Below are positions 32,460-46,100 of a DNA stretch of 59,838 bases, piece after piece; position 1 is the stretch's first letter, and every line of letters begins with the position of its first letter. The position numbers were made by a program, and so were the translations under genes. A model generated the notes under the pieces. That model did not search any database and had not been told where the DNA came from. It saw only the letters and a list, made by a program, of their open reading frames with translations. The stretch is taken from NCBI RefSeq assembly GCF_000006405.1, contig NW_003203876.1, forward strand, positions 151,270 to 211,107, written 5' to 3'. The stretch is from Perkinsus marinus ATCC 50983 (taxonomy: Eukaryota > Perkinsozoa > Perkinsida > Perkinsidae).

Positions 32460-33875
32460 ATGCCTCGCGAACCAGGCCGACCTTATCGTGAAGAAGACCC
32501 CTCAGGTGGCCCCTCGGGTCACCATAGGCAAGACCATGGTCATGGCGATCTGGAAGAGGCCGCCTTCGACCTTTTTCGCCGTATCCTTTTTCCTGAATCA
32601 CACGAACACCATCCTGGAGAGCACCACACGGAGTATCTTGCTGAACTGTTGAAGCTTTTGGACAGTAGAGGCCACTCGAGGGAGTTTGAAGAGGTCTTAA
32701 AAGAGGTTGAATTTTACCATCCTGGAATCATAGACCACTTGAAACATGATGATGGTCATGACTACGTCCAAGGGCTTTATCGTCGCCACACTGAGGAGCC
32801 CTTCGACCCCAGCGAGTGGGAACTAGATAGCGGTGTGGGGGGTGAAGCAGCAACCCACTGGTGGGACAATACGCACAGTCATGAGGACCACCCCTTGAGT
32901 GACAGACCAGAATACCACTCTTGGGACCACAGGGCAGAGGATCATTACTGGTGGCATGAGAAGGAGGGCCACCCTTGGGAGGACCATGGTCAACACTGGT
33001 CACATCCGAGAGAGGACAATCATTGGTTGCCTAGTGCGGAAGACCATCCCTGGCACCAAGCGCACGATCAACGATACGGTGAGTTTTGCATCCTATCGTG
33101 ACCCACACTTAGAGAACCAAGCTGAGTTCACAGCGCCACCAAGGAGTTTCCTTTATGACATTCGACCGTCGTATACCGTAGGAGAAATATGCACATGTGT
33201 TGCTTATAATTTGGTGAAAAATATGAGGAAATTTGGCGAAATTTTCGATTGCTTTCTGAAAACTTCCGCCTGAGTTCGTATATAAATTACTTTTGGAAAC
33301 TCCAAAGCTCAGCTGAGGGAAGCGATTGCATATATTCTTCGAACACACCTTTTATCAGATCGACCCTCATCCGAGGCCATGCCCTTTCGGTCCGTTGGCG
33401 TCGTCGAGGACGAGGGCAAGAAGGCTCGAGTGAATTCCCGCATCACAGCTTACGATGACAATAACCAAAAACGGGTGGTTTTATCCATGTCGGGTAAATC
33501 ATCGCGAAGTCTCCATCTCAGAATTCTCCTGGTCTCCCGAGGACCGCGTCTACTGTCGCCAATACCAATCGCATTTCCTCTCTGGACATGGTCAACAGCC
33601 CGAGAGTGACCATGAAGCAATCCACGGTGGTTGTGTTCATTGCAATTGTACGTCTATAGCTAGTTGGCAACTTTAGTGTTGCTTCTCAGGTCTTCGCTAT
33701 AATCGTTCTTATCCGTCGGGTAATCTGCTCCACCTTGAGACTTGTGTATAATCGTTCAGGTGCGTTCGTTGAGCTTTGGCAAAGAGAGAACGTTGAGTCC
33801 AGTGTAGGGTGTACTTTCATGTCTACATTGTTGTTGTTACTGTTACCAGTGTCCACATTATCGTGTTACGTTTAG
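32460..33875 (+). CDS. His/Trp-rich acidic single-pass membrane protein, 4 exons
   Basis: Exon 1 (32460-33078) encodes MPREPGRPYREEDPSGG, then a His-rich helical domain (FDLFRRILFPESHEHHPGEH, LAELLKLLDSRGHSREFEEV). After it comes a region of repeated His-Trp-Asp/Glu clusters (THWWDNTHSHEDHP, SWDHRAEDHYWWHEKEGHPW). After an introner-filled intron (33079 to about 33365) come the segments PSSEAMPFRSVGVVEDEGKK and NSPGLPRTASTVANTNRI, and then a transmembrane helix, STVVVFIAIVFAIIVLIRRV, with a basic stop-transfer. The frame ends near 33875. His/Asp-dense sequence suggests binding of zinc, copper or another metal, but no known family was recognised. Whether the C-terminal hydrophobic segment MSTLLLLLLPVSTLS (33819) belongs here or is the signal exon of the next gene is open. 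Confidence 0.55.
33079..33365 (+). repeat. introner-like element in the His-rich gene, sense
   Basis: The intron starts GTGAGTTTTGC. About 110 bp of unique sequence precedes GGAGAAATATGCACATGTG, AAATTTGGCGAAATTTTCG, AAAGCTCAGCTGAGGGAAG and CATATATTCTTCGAACAC. Confidence 0.7.
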
Positions 33876-34134
33876 TGAGAAAATATGCACATGGTGATAA
33901 TATGCGAATTCTGAGGCGATTTTATCGCCTCCTGTACACTTCTACCAAAGTCGTATCATCTATCGTCAAGGGCGCACCACATGACGACGCCGAGCATATT
34001 TTCCCATCTAGCTTTGAAGTGGTTTCTCTGACGTCATGATAATGCTACTGTGACTCAATGCCTTCGGTTGCGTTCCTCAATTTACTTATACGAATCGTAT
34101 ACCAAAACATGCGCAACTCGTAGAGCTTAAATCA
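33876..34134 (+). repeat. introner-like element upstream of the giant gene, sense
   Basis: It begins GTGAGAAAATATGCACATGG, then AATTCTGAGGCGATTTT and CACTTCTACC. It also contains an 8-bp hairpin, GAGGCGAT-TTT-ATCGCCTC. Only the 5' half of the family is clear. Confidence 0.5.
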
Positions 34135-37100
34135 ATGCTCAATGAGGGTCTCCTGTGCTTACTCCTCGGGGCTAGTCAGTCCGTCACAAGTCCTGTCCTT
34201 ATGGACGCTAGCTACACACTGCAACACCCAATACAGCCTCATGACGCTCTAGTGCTGGTTGATATCGAATGGTCTGTGATATCACCTGTTATAGACGACC
34301 CTGAAGTCACCTGTAAATGGCGAGATATTATCACTGGGAATACCACGGAAAACCAAGGCACTATGCTGAGTCACTCGCAAGTGACCTGTTCTTTACCGTT
34401 GATCGCTAATGTGGATTTGCTATTGACTGAAATAGTTGCCAACAATGGTCTCTGGTACATACGATATGAAGGGTGGCAATCGCGAGTTCCAAAGACAGTA
34501 CGCGTATATGATGCAAATCTAACATCCCAATCCATGGTCAACTTTCCTGTGTCCATGCCAAACAGGGCCTTGCCCATAGTAGACAGCGGCTATGGGCTCG
34601 AAACCATCCTGGTCGTGTCTGGACCTTTCAAACCCTATGTGGGGCACTGGACGATCGGGTGTGCCTTTCAGCGAATTGCTGGACCTCAGGTTGACGTGCT
34701 TGTCGAGGGCCATTTAAACGGCGATTTTACGGAGCTCGAGTGCTTATTACCGTACAATTACAGTCGGTACGAGTACATCCAAAGTCTTCATATTGTCGCT
34801 ATGCACTCAGAGACAGGGAGTGAGTTGGCCCGTCTGTCCCAAGGGAGTCCACTGCCACTCCTGACTAACGAGGTTTTCACAATTTCGGGTTCCTCGTCTA
34901 GATGGGGCCTCGCTGGTGTCGACCTTGAAGTGATGGTTTATGGTCGGAGTTTCCCTATGGAAGATTATGTTGGTCTATTGTGCCACTTTGAAGGACTCGA
35001 TTACACTCGAGCGGTTCGGATCAATGAAAGCACAATATCGTGTCCGACCCCGGGCCAAGGCCAGTCTCCTGGCGTTGACAGTAGACTGACGATACTGTAC
35101 GATACGTCAGTGCAACCGGCAGTTAACTGGCGACCTCATGAGGAAGCCTCAACGGTGGTTTATCCAGCCACTAGCTATGACCAGTTTGAGGTACCTCTGG
35201 TCACGGCATTCGAACCTTTCTCGAGGTTTCTTTATCCTATGTCGCATAACGACAGTCGGGAAGTGAAACTCACCCATCAGAGGGAGTTGCCTGTTATTAT
35301 GCTACCACCAAATAGCCTCTGGTGTGAATATTCACCCAGCTTGGGCAGCCCTAATGTTGCCAGAACCGAAGAGAACAAGACAGTGTACTGTCCGGTTCCT
35401 ACTCTCCACAGTTCGACCAACATCACTGCGATAAGTGTCCACTATAGTATCAACGGAACACATCAGTTCCAACCAAGGGACACCACTGGCAGTGTTTTAC
35501 GGTTCGATATCGTACCGCGGGCCCAAGTCCTAAGGATAGTCAAGAACAGCTCTGTGGTGCTGCAGATGGCACCACCCTGTGGGCCACCGAAACGATTCGT
35601 CGCGGAAGTCGAGGCGCTCAATGTGGTGTCTGGGGAGGACTCTTGTGCGTTGGTCTTGTCGCCGGTTGAGGGCCTCTTGCCTGGACGGCTCACGACCATG
35701 CCGAGCGGCACGTACCAGTGCAATGTACCCATTGTGGTCAGTGTGGAACTCGAGCAACGATTGGGGACTTTCCCCGCTAATTCGAGCGATATAATTGCTC
35801 ATGTGGTTGTTGGCAAACTGGAGAGCATCGATCTGCAAAATGACGAGGTTAGGAATCTCCTGTTGCGGGGAGTAGCAGAAGTTCCCATTAGCATCACTAC
35901 GAGTAACAACACTGCCGATACGACACCTTTGGCCCTCATTAGCCATGGGGCCCGCCTACTACACGAGAAGTGCGTAGATGGTTCATGGAATATGTGGAAA
36001 AGGACCACCGGAAGGCAACTCAGTGGTCAACAACAACAGCAGCAGCGTGACAGGGTCGATTTTGCTGCTAGTCGTCGACGTCTGGTGCATTCGAACTACA
36101 CAATGCCGATTGAGGAAGCCTCTCTGGATTGGCTGAAGCATAACGTATCCTTGAAGGCTGTCGTGCCGGACTGGAGCTTCCACAACGGTGGTGGAATAGT
36201 CGTTCTCACTGGAACATTCGTCCCACCGTCAATTTTCAACTTCTCCGCGATACTAGTCAACTTTGGTCAAGGCGGGCCGCGGGCCTCAGCCACACTGATG
36301 AACGAGTCCGCGATCAACTGCACGGTCCCTGCCATGCCGGACAACTTCTTCGACACGGTCCAGTTGAGTGTCACAGTGGTCTTCCTTAGCCCATTCAACA
36401 GTACCCATGTTAATATTACAGCCCAAGGGCCGGGTTTGGTATTCAGTTACCTCCCCAATTTAGCCCTGGGCAGTTTGGTTCCTCGGACTGGTCCGCCTGG
36501 TGGCCTTACTAATGTCACAATGAGAGTCATGTTTTTCGCCAACTTTTCCACTGGCCTGGAGCGCGATCTTGGTCTGGACTTCGACTGTGCTATAGGGACG
36601 TTCAGATCTCCGGCAAGGTTCCGCCTCGCTGACGAATCCAGTCTGGCTGGGTATGCGATGAATAGAACCTACGAGGTGTGGTGCTCAGCCCCCATGGCCG
36701 GCCCAAGGCGGGACGTCTGCGTTCAACTGGTCCCACGTTTGGCGAGGTCCATTGAAAACCCTCTCCAACCGTGTAACAACACTATGGGGCGGCATAGGCT
36801 AGAATACAACTACTATCGACAGGTGACAACCTCAGAAAATTCCTCGTTGAATACGTCGTCATCAGATGCCTCGAGTGGATAGCCTTTCGCCTGCCGTCGG
36901 CCTCTATGAAGGAGGAACCGACGTTGTCGTCTCCGGCAAGAATTTCCCGGATAATACAACATTTCCCGGCTTCCCAGAAGTACTGTGTAAATTCGATATA
37001 TACATATTCGAGGGCCGCCGCATTGACAACACCTCGGTTGTGTGCGAATCCCCGGCCGTTGTCTATCACTGCAACTCCAGTGCTGTTGGATGCAACAGCA

Positions 37101-40100
37101 ACGACAGTCTCGAAGTGTCTGTGACATTGAGCTTCAACGCAGGTCGAGACTGGAGCTTCACGTAGGGACATGTCCAGGTTGAATCGCTCTACTCCTTGTA
37201 TTAGCTCAGTGAACTTCACATATGCTCCACGGAGTTCGATAGTATCCCTTTGGCCATCCTTTGGCCCGGCCACTGGAGGCACAAGACTCACCGCGTTAGT
37301 CGTCACCAGTGAATTCTTGGTCCGCAACTTTTGTGTCGGCGATCAAGTCATGCCGGTGACCAGCAAGGCCTCGAATGGCAACGCGACTATCACCGAAATC
37401 GAAGGCATCGTACCACCACTGCAACGAAATGGTATGAGTACCTGCCGCTTGTAGGCATAAGACCTTACGCCTCAGACACAACGAGAATTAGCACTTGGAC
37501 AGTCGGAGTTTCCACGATGCAGGATGATGGTCGTTGCTTAGAGAGCTCCAATAACTTCACCTACGTCGACATGTGGAATGTAGAGAGCGTCGAGCCAACC
37601 CAGGGAATCTTCCAGAATGTCCACGACTCAGCGGCCCTGTTGGTCACTGGCAACAACTTCTATATGCATTCTGATGCTGTGTAAATGAACCTCTACTCTG
37701 TGACAACACCGACAGCTCAGGTGTCGATTCTCGATATCGATGATGGTCAACGCTAGTGCTTTGGGTACTGCTGCCTACAACGTGTCCTGGCGCTATGGTG
37801 ACTTGTCTAAACGCGCCTTGGCAGTGAGGATCGCATCTGACCTCGAATGGCTATTGCTATAGTCAGGACCTGCTGTCTCAACGAGACTGTGATGTCCAAG
37901 TGCCGGCCAGGGTGTTGGACTGGAACCGCCTCATGTGTGGTCCAGAGTTCGGCGTTGACTACATTGATCGGACCATAGCGGCATGTGGAAGTGATCTGTT
38001 GGCTGCTGCGTTGTCTTCCGAGACGAGGTTGGTCGAATTCTCATTTACCGTACAGACATAGGCTCAGGTACACCATCGTCCTTTCGTCTCTCAAGATGGC
38101 CGTCGCGGTGGCCATGAATGGTGTTGACTACTCCCCGGCGATCACTTACGATGCCGACCAGGCTTGGGGTCTGTTGTATGCGGTTTTCCTAGCACCACAG
38201 ATCGTCGGTTTTCTACCGGCTAAAGGGCCTGAAGTTGGCGGGTACGGAAGTTTGGTTTTTCCATAGAAAGATGATAACATTTGATATCAGATATCCTATA
38301 GTACTGCAAGTCTCTGGATCAACTGCATGGAGAGTCACCAGTTGTCGCTTCCAGCCGGTGGAGGGTGCGCCGAATCAAGTGGGCCACTGGGTTGACGTCC
38401 CCGCGACCACCATATCGGACCATGAAGTACGTGGCAGGTTTTCGTCCTTTTGCTTCGAATTGTTGTCGTCTCAGATAAGTTGCATCGCCCCCCTTTGGCA
38501 TATTGAGGACGGCAATAGAACAGCTGTTGTTAGTATATCGTTGGAGATCTCCGAGACACTGTGGACCAACAGCACTCAATTTACCTACTACAAGTCGCCT
38601 AGTATCAAACACATTGATCCTGCTGAAGGCCCACACGAGGGAGGCACCCGTGTTACTGTCTATGGTGAAGGTGAGCTATTTGAAGTCACCAACCTTAGCC
38701 TGCTGGTGCTCCATTGTTCAGGTTTCGACTTGTATTTGGTCCGTGATGGTCTTGGATCTGGCATGTCTTGTATCTTCGGGCGCACCGTGGTCACCGCCCA
38801 CTACCTCTCCCCTACTGAGATTTTCTGTTTTACTCCACCGAGCACAACTGCATCACCAAGTGTCAAAGGTGGACGCTATCACTAGGGTCTGATTGAAGTT
38901 GCCATCTTAGGGCAATATGTGAATCTCGACCTGTCCCTCGACTTCGGGCCGACACCTGGTGTCACCAGTGTCACCATGATGCCTTTATATCAGCAGCTGT
39001 TCTACTATCGATTCGTTCGTTTTTCTGTCACCAGCGCGAGACCGCTATCAGGACCACGGAGCGGTGGTACACTTGTGGACTTATATTCGGACGCACCCTT
39101 TCCGACCACTGACCTCCTTAGCTGTGGTTTTGGAAGACAGCTGGTCGTAGCCCAGCAATTATCCCCGTATCACATCAACTGTATCGCTCCGTCTGTTGGG
39201 GCGCCGGGCGTGGTCAACTTGTCACTTTCGGCTGACAATCAGACCCGTTCAGAGCTGACTGTGATTGACAACACGACTTTGACAACCATTCCCTTGCAGT
39301 TCACCTATTACTTCGGTGCCACTGTAGCTTCCGTGTCACCATCATTCGGTGGGACTGAAGGAGGCACGCGGGTCCTCTTGCGAGGCTCTCATTTCCTTGA
39401 CTCCCCTGATCTGTCATGTAAATTCGGCACCACTGTGGTGACTGTGAGAAAATTCATATCCCCCAGTGCTATCGTATGCGAGAGTCCACCTCATCCGGAA
39501 GAAACTGTTGTCGTCAGCGTTGCCAACAATGGGAGAGATTTCATAAGCGGAATTGGTAAAGGACTTCATATGTGTGAGTGAATAGTCCCTTCAGGCACTG
39601 TGTACGATTACATGGCGTCAAAGCCACAGTTCATTCTCGATCCTTTTCTCGGACCAGTGTCCGGTGACACTCGAGTGACCATCCGAACGGCCGACCCGCT
39701 TTCCATACCGCGAAGCATATGGCAAGCGGCCATGAGTACCGCCTTCTGTATTTTCGGGACATTGAGAGTAACAGCAGCAGTAGACGTGGACTCCTCCTCG
39801 CTAGTGTGTACATCTCCGCCTACCACTGAGCCTGGCGAAGTCCGTTTGATGGTTTCCCTCAATGGTCACGATATTGAGGACGCGTCACAAGGGTTCCTCT
39901 ATTATTCTTCACCTAATATTACTCTTGTGGAGCCATCCATGGGCCCACAAGGGCAAGCGACTTACATTACCCTGAGTGGGGGCGGGTTCATTAACACTCA
40001 TTTTCTCACCGTCATGTTCGGCGGAATCTCGGCTATCGGCGAGAGTATACCGTATAAGACCAGAAAGGCTATGTGGCTGAGCGACTCTCGAATCCAAGTC

Positions 40101-43100
40101 GAAAGTCCCGAGTTGTCCCCTTCTGGAGAGCTCCGGGTTCCCTTGTATATATCCAACAATGGGCAGAACTTCTCGCCAGATGGTATCGATAGCTGGGACG
40201 CTGACGATGATAGTCACGATGACCCAAAATCTTTAAAGTGCGACAAACAGTGTTGGAATATATGTTCGCCTATCTCAGCTGAGTTGTGCGAATTCGGGTA
40301 GAAGTGCCCCGAAACTTCCTCAAAATTTCCATATTCTCGCTGGAACATGTAGTGAAGCATGTGCATTTTTCCCCACACTGTTGATATGATACGTTATCAC
40401 TGATGGAGTCCATTGATAGCTGTTCAGATACTATACGTTCCACTTGCCCGTTGCCGTTTACAGTGTGTCACCGCGAGAGGGCAACATCCACGGAGGTGGG
40501 CTGGTCTCGGTAAATGGTGGGCCCTTTGTGAAGACTTCGAATCTCCTTTGCTCTTTTGATTGGGTTCATGTGGACCCTACAGTGGCTCGACCAGTCGTGG
40601 TATCGAGCACGCAAGTCCTTTGTCCAGTGCCGGACATGTGGGACGCGAGGACAGCCGATGCTTTGAATCGGCGAGCTAAGATACGCATCACTTTGAACGG
40701 CATAGACTGGAGTCTTTCCTACGCGACGTTCACTTTCTACAGTATGAGCCCACCAGGATTCACAACTCACCACACGGGCGAACTGACGTTCACATCGCAA
40801 ATTCGGTCATGCCCTGCAGGCCACATGTGCGAGGAATTCGGTCTGAGCCACCCGTTGCCCTGCCCTCCAGGAAGCTATCAGCCTAGGGTTGGCAGCAGAC
40901 AGTGCCTTGAATGTCCTAAGGGATATTATTGCCCTCGTGTGAGGATGGAGAGACCTGTGATTTGCCCAGCTGGATGGGTGTGTGACGAGGAAGGGCTGAT
41001 GACTCCGTACAAGCGTTGTCCAGCTGGCTTCATTTGCTTAGAAGGAACTGCCACGGGTTCAGAGGCCCCTGTGGTGACCACTCTTGTTGAATCCAATAAT
41101 CCTAATATCAATACTGCCGGACTGAACGCCCCTAAACTATGCCCGAGAGGACTGCACTGTTATCCGGGTACTCTTGCACTGCGATCGTCCCCGGGCAATT
41201 TGAGTACCCCACAACCTTGCTCACAAGGTTTCTTCTGCCCCCCAGGGAGTGCCATGCCTTATGGTGCTGGTGCTTGTCCACCTGGGAAGTACTGTCCTGT
41301 CCCTCGCTCAGCTGGGATAGTGTGTAAACCTCGGTTCAGATGTGGACCGATGCCTGGGCAATTCGAACCCACTGAATGTCCTGCGGGGACATTTAATCCC
41401 TATCACGGCCAGCACAACTGCACATTGTGTCGTGAGGGAGGCGTATGTCCATTCCCTCTCATGGACCGACCCAAGCCGGCTGAGTGTGGTTATGTGGCTG
41501 CGAGAAAAGGAATCAAGTCACACTCTGGAAACGACTTGTGCCCGGCTGGCAGAATATGCAGCTGGGGTGTGGCGACCACCAGCGAACCTAAAATTTGCAC
41601 GACGATCTCGTATGATTCAGCGGTGAACATTTCTTCCCTTGAGGAGTCGTGCAAGTCTGAGCTCGGACAGGCCTTCGTCCCTCGGGAAAGGGCGCGCCTG
41701 GTACGCATAGGCGGGGTCGTTCCTAATACGTGGAATGACTCGTTGGGTCTATGCTGTTGGGACTCTGATAGAGTACTGCAGTTCTTGACTGGCGTTGCCT
41801 TGTATTATGAGGGACTCAGAAACCCTCTCATCAATGAGGCTCGAGCAACATGGACGTTGGTTGGAAAAGTACGCCAAGTCAATGCGGAGGACCGTATCAG
41901 AGACAGTACAGCTGCTGGTTTTGATGGTCTCGAAATGCTCGCTAATTTCACTGACGACTCTCTACGTCTTTCATGGCGAGTGCATCTAACGAGAGTGCGC
42001 CGAAAGATACTTTTGGAGATAGCGCGACAGTACTTTTTCAAAGGACCTGAGCCTTGTCCTAAAGGAACCTTCTGTAACACAGGGACGTGTGCCGATCTCA
42101 TGACCGTTATTTCTGATTCTGGTCAAACTTATTCGTCACGTAGACGACGGCTCGAGGCTGAAGACATTGCTGGGGTCGACGGTGTCACACGACGAAAGGC
42201 CTTGCCAGACTCCGCAATCGAGTACGCCAATATGCCCAAAGCTGATCTTGTACGCATGGAAAAAGACGAACAGGATGAGGCTATTATACAAATCAGAATG
42301 CTGACATCTACGGAACGCATCTCTTCATATCCACTCGGAGGAGTTCGACTACTGCAAAGCGACTCTGGAGGAGAACTGCAGACGATTACCCTATCGGGCA
42401 ATCACCCACTGGCTATTCGTGCTCCTCAGCAGTGCTTAGCTGGCACATATTGCAGTATTCGAGCCAATTCGAGCCTAGGGACAAGTCTGTGCTCAGCGGG
42501 TCAGTACTGTCCTTCTGGAGCGTCGGAACCTTTTCCGGCTCCTGAGGGGGAGTTTGTTGGTGAAGTTGCCCGAGTGAGAGGTCGCATGTGCACTCCCGGA
42601 AAATTCGCGCCAAACCCGAGCTCTCCGATTTGCTATCCGTGCCCTCCAGGATACAGTTGCCCGAATTTTGGTACGCGCACTCTATTTTTATGTCCGCCCG
42701 GGACATTCAGACGGTCGTCGGGTGACGACGTGGCTTCGGTATTTGATGACGAAACACCAGTTGTTGTGGGAGAGTCCGGAGACGCTTTGGAAAGCAGTAT
42801 TTCCTGCACTCCTTGTGACGTGGGGACGTGGACAGTCCTGAGAGGCACTGAAGATGAGACCGGCTGCGACCCGTGCCCTGCAGGTCGCTTCTGCTTCACC
42901 AAGACCGGTAATTTGAGCGAAACTAACCCCTGTCCGGAAGGCTATATATGTGGTGAAGGCACTACGCTAGAGACAGCCTCGAAAATACCTTGTCTCAATG
43001 GCTACTACTGCGGGACCGGAACGAGCCCGATCTCAGTGTACGACTCGCTGTGTTTAAAGGAGTTTTATTGTCCTGAAGGAACTACTTACGCCAATCGTTA

Positions 43101-46100
43101 CAACTTTCGTTGTCCGACAGGATTTTACTGTCCTCCTGGAACTGGTTGGAAACCGGACATGGACGTGCCCCTACGCCCCAACTCTGCGTATATCAAGTAT
43201 AGCGACTTTTTAATCCTGCAAGTCGCGGCTCAGTACTGCTTGAGACAGATCCATGCTGCTGAGTTTAAGCAAATTGAGCTGATCAACGCGGAGAGTCTTA
43301 ACAATGAGCTGTTGGATGAATTACCCGAAGCTGAGGTTCAGACGCGTTTGTCACAGTGGACCTCATCCATGTCGTTCTGTGTCCAATCCCAAGTGGAATA
43401 CATTCCTATGCTCGCTGAAGGCGCAGAAGGCGTAGCGAAGTCTCTCTATGAAGATGAGGATTGGCACAGTAGACAACTGCAGGCCTTACAGACCCCATGG
43501 AAGGCTCCTTACGAGTACTCTAACAAATGTCTCAACGACACATTCCCTCGAATGAGAAATGGATCAACTTGGGATTGTCTTTGTCACGAAGAAATCAACG
43601 ACGGTCATCTGATGAGATGCCTCACGAGAGCTGTTGATCCCTACGATGAGCCCTATGGCGCTCCTTTTCGCTACGACATCGATGACGAGCTCAGCAGTAC
43701 ATCTTGTTCACCGTGGCCTGACTGTATCGACTGGTCCAGGGTTTCACAAGACAATAGTGCCCCCGGTCCAGAGGGAGGACCATACTGGGACGACTTCGAC
43801 CGCCTGGCCGTCTCGTTCATCGACTACGTACGAGATGCATTAGTGAAGGAAATGGAAAGGACAGCTACTGATATTGATGATAACGGTGAGAGTAAACAAA
43901 GTATAACTAGATGCCCTTTTGGGACTCTGACTTCTGAAGACGCCGCGTCTGAACTCGCCATGTGTACTAAGCGGAAGTCGATCGTCTCCCTGGAGGACAA
44001 CGCCGATATTATCGTATCACGCGTGAATCCAGTAGCTATGGCCAATGTGGAATCGATCCCCAGGCCGATACCCGCATCACAGCAAGGCACTATTATCCCC
44101 GTTATTGATGACGAAGATGAACGTATAGTCTACAGTCTACCTGCACGAGCAAGCGCGATCATCACGCTTGATTTGAGGCGACTTCCGTCTGGAGTGGAAT
44201 ATGGCAGAGATTGGCGAGTCAGAGTTTTCGTTAATGATAGTCTCCCTCATGATTTCGACGATTCTCAAATGTGCGAGGAAATCTGGTCTAGATGGTATTC
44301 GGACAAAGAGGTCTACTTTGACAGCTTGCCCGATGTCCGGGAGGATAATCTACGGAATCATAATTGCACTATGGCGGACATGCCTATTGCTCTCGAGAGA
44401 TTTATGATGGCGTCTGGCAGTCTCTGTCCGAGCATAACAGACCCATTCTGTATCGGCTTTGGCTTTACTCAGTCGATCTCAACGACTGCCTGCAGGGGCG
44501 TACAAGATTCAGCAGGTCAGCCGAAAGTCATTGAACTGTCCCTTCACGCCATGGTAGACATCCAGTTCCGAATTGAAGTGCAGATCCTCAATGGTATGGT
44601 TATGGCTGATAGATTCAGCTACATACAAACTGCCTCAGTAGAGGTCCTTGAGCCCTCTAGGAATCTACTGGGAACGACCAATGCGTTTGTGGTAGAGCTA
44701 CGTCATGATAGCGGCGTGGCCTTGCCGTTCAATACCCCCCTGGCGGCTCTTAATCGCCTCACAACAGATCTCGATGTCAAGTATGATGAGCTTAGCAGAC
44801 AGTCGACAGTATCAGGCGTGGTAGCATCATCACAACGCGGCGTCCTTAGTAAAGCCACGTTGTCTTGGTTACCGAGGGACAGCAATCTGACCAACTGTAT
44901 GAGGCATCCTGCTGACTACGACGAATATCTTTGGGCTGGTTCCTACTTCACCAATAAGAGGAAAACTGTGTGGATGTCGCACTTGCCATTTTTCTCGAAT
45001 TGTCGCGGCTTTGGACGAGTGATTCCACTATGGCAAGTTGTGGAACAAGGAAAGAACTGCCGGATCGTGGCTGAGGAGGACACTGTAGGGCTCAGCTCGA
45101 AATGCCCACCTAACTTGGGGTATCTCGCCAGGTTGTCATCGACCGGCTCAGCTTTGGTGCACTCCCTAGTGGCGACTCCTGTGGACCTAGCAATGATGCT
45201 GCCACCGGACCCGTCGAGCTGTCTTGTGTAATGGATGAGATACCCAATGAGAAGCTCTTCTTGCCTCGATGGTTTGAAGGCCGCTCGGGTAGCCGCCAAG
45301 CAGTCTCATAGGGACAGAAACGATCAAGTCAGGGACAATACTTTTCTATATATCCCGACGAGCTTTAACTCCTGTCGAATACGCGTCCATTGAAGAGCCA
45401 TCAGCTGTAAGACTCAAAAGTAATAGAAATTGAGATCATACTGATTCTAGGATGCCGTTCCTGTGGTGCTGATACGGGGCGCGAATTCGGATGGAAAACT
45501 GATGAAAGTCGTATCGTTAAGCCTCAAGTACTGGCAGAAAACCTCCAAAGAGAAAGTGATTAACAAGGGGTAAAATTAAAGGAGCTTTTACTAGTAGGTT
45601 CTCATCAAGGCGGAAGTGGAGTATTCGGAGTTCGATGATCCAACAGCACAGCAAATGAGCGGCGAGGCCCTTTGGGAATACACGTTAAAGATACAATGGG
45701 AGGGGATGAGCCATATCGGAGTAGGCTAGATCACTGAAAAACAGTGTTGAGAAAAATATTTGTTCACCTCCCTCAGGAGTTTTCTCATTAGCTATAGAGT
45801 CTAGGGTAGAAGTGTGCAGATGTCAACGGAAATTTACCAAAATTTCCTTGAAAAAATTCCTAATTGTGACCAGCACATGTATATTTTCCTATACATGTTG
45901 GGCTCAATGTGGTTTGTGTGTTAGGTTATGAACACCTTTGCTTTTCCTGGAGATTTCTACGTTCTAATATTCTTCGCAACCTCAGTGCTCCTGTTAGCAG
46001 TGATGGCCTTGTTTTGGGCTTACAACTGGACTTTCAGCTCGATAAAATTCCCTCCTAAGGTAAATCATCATCATCAGGAAAACATGAGCTCTTCAGTTTT

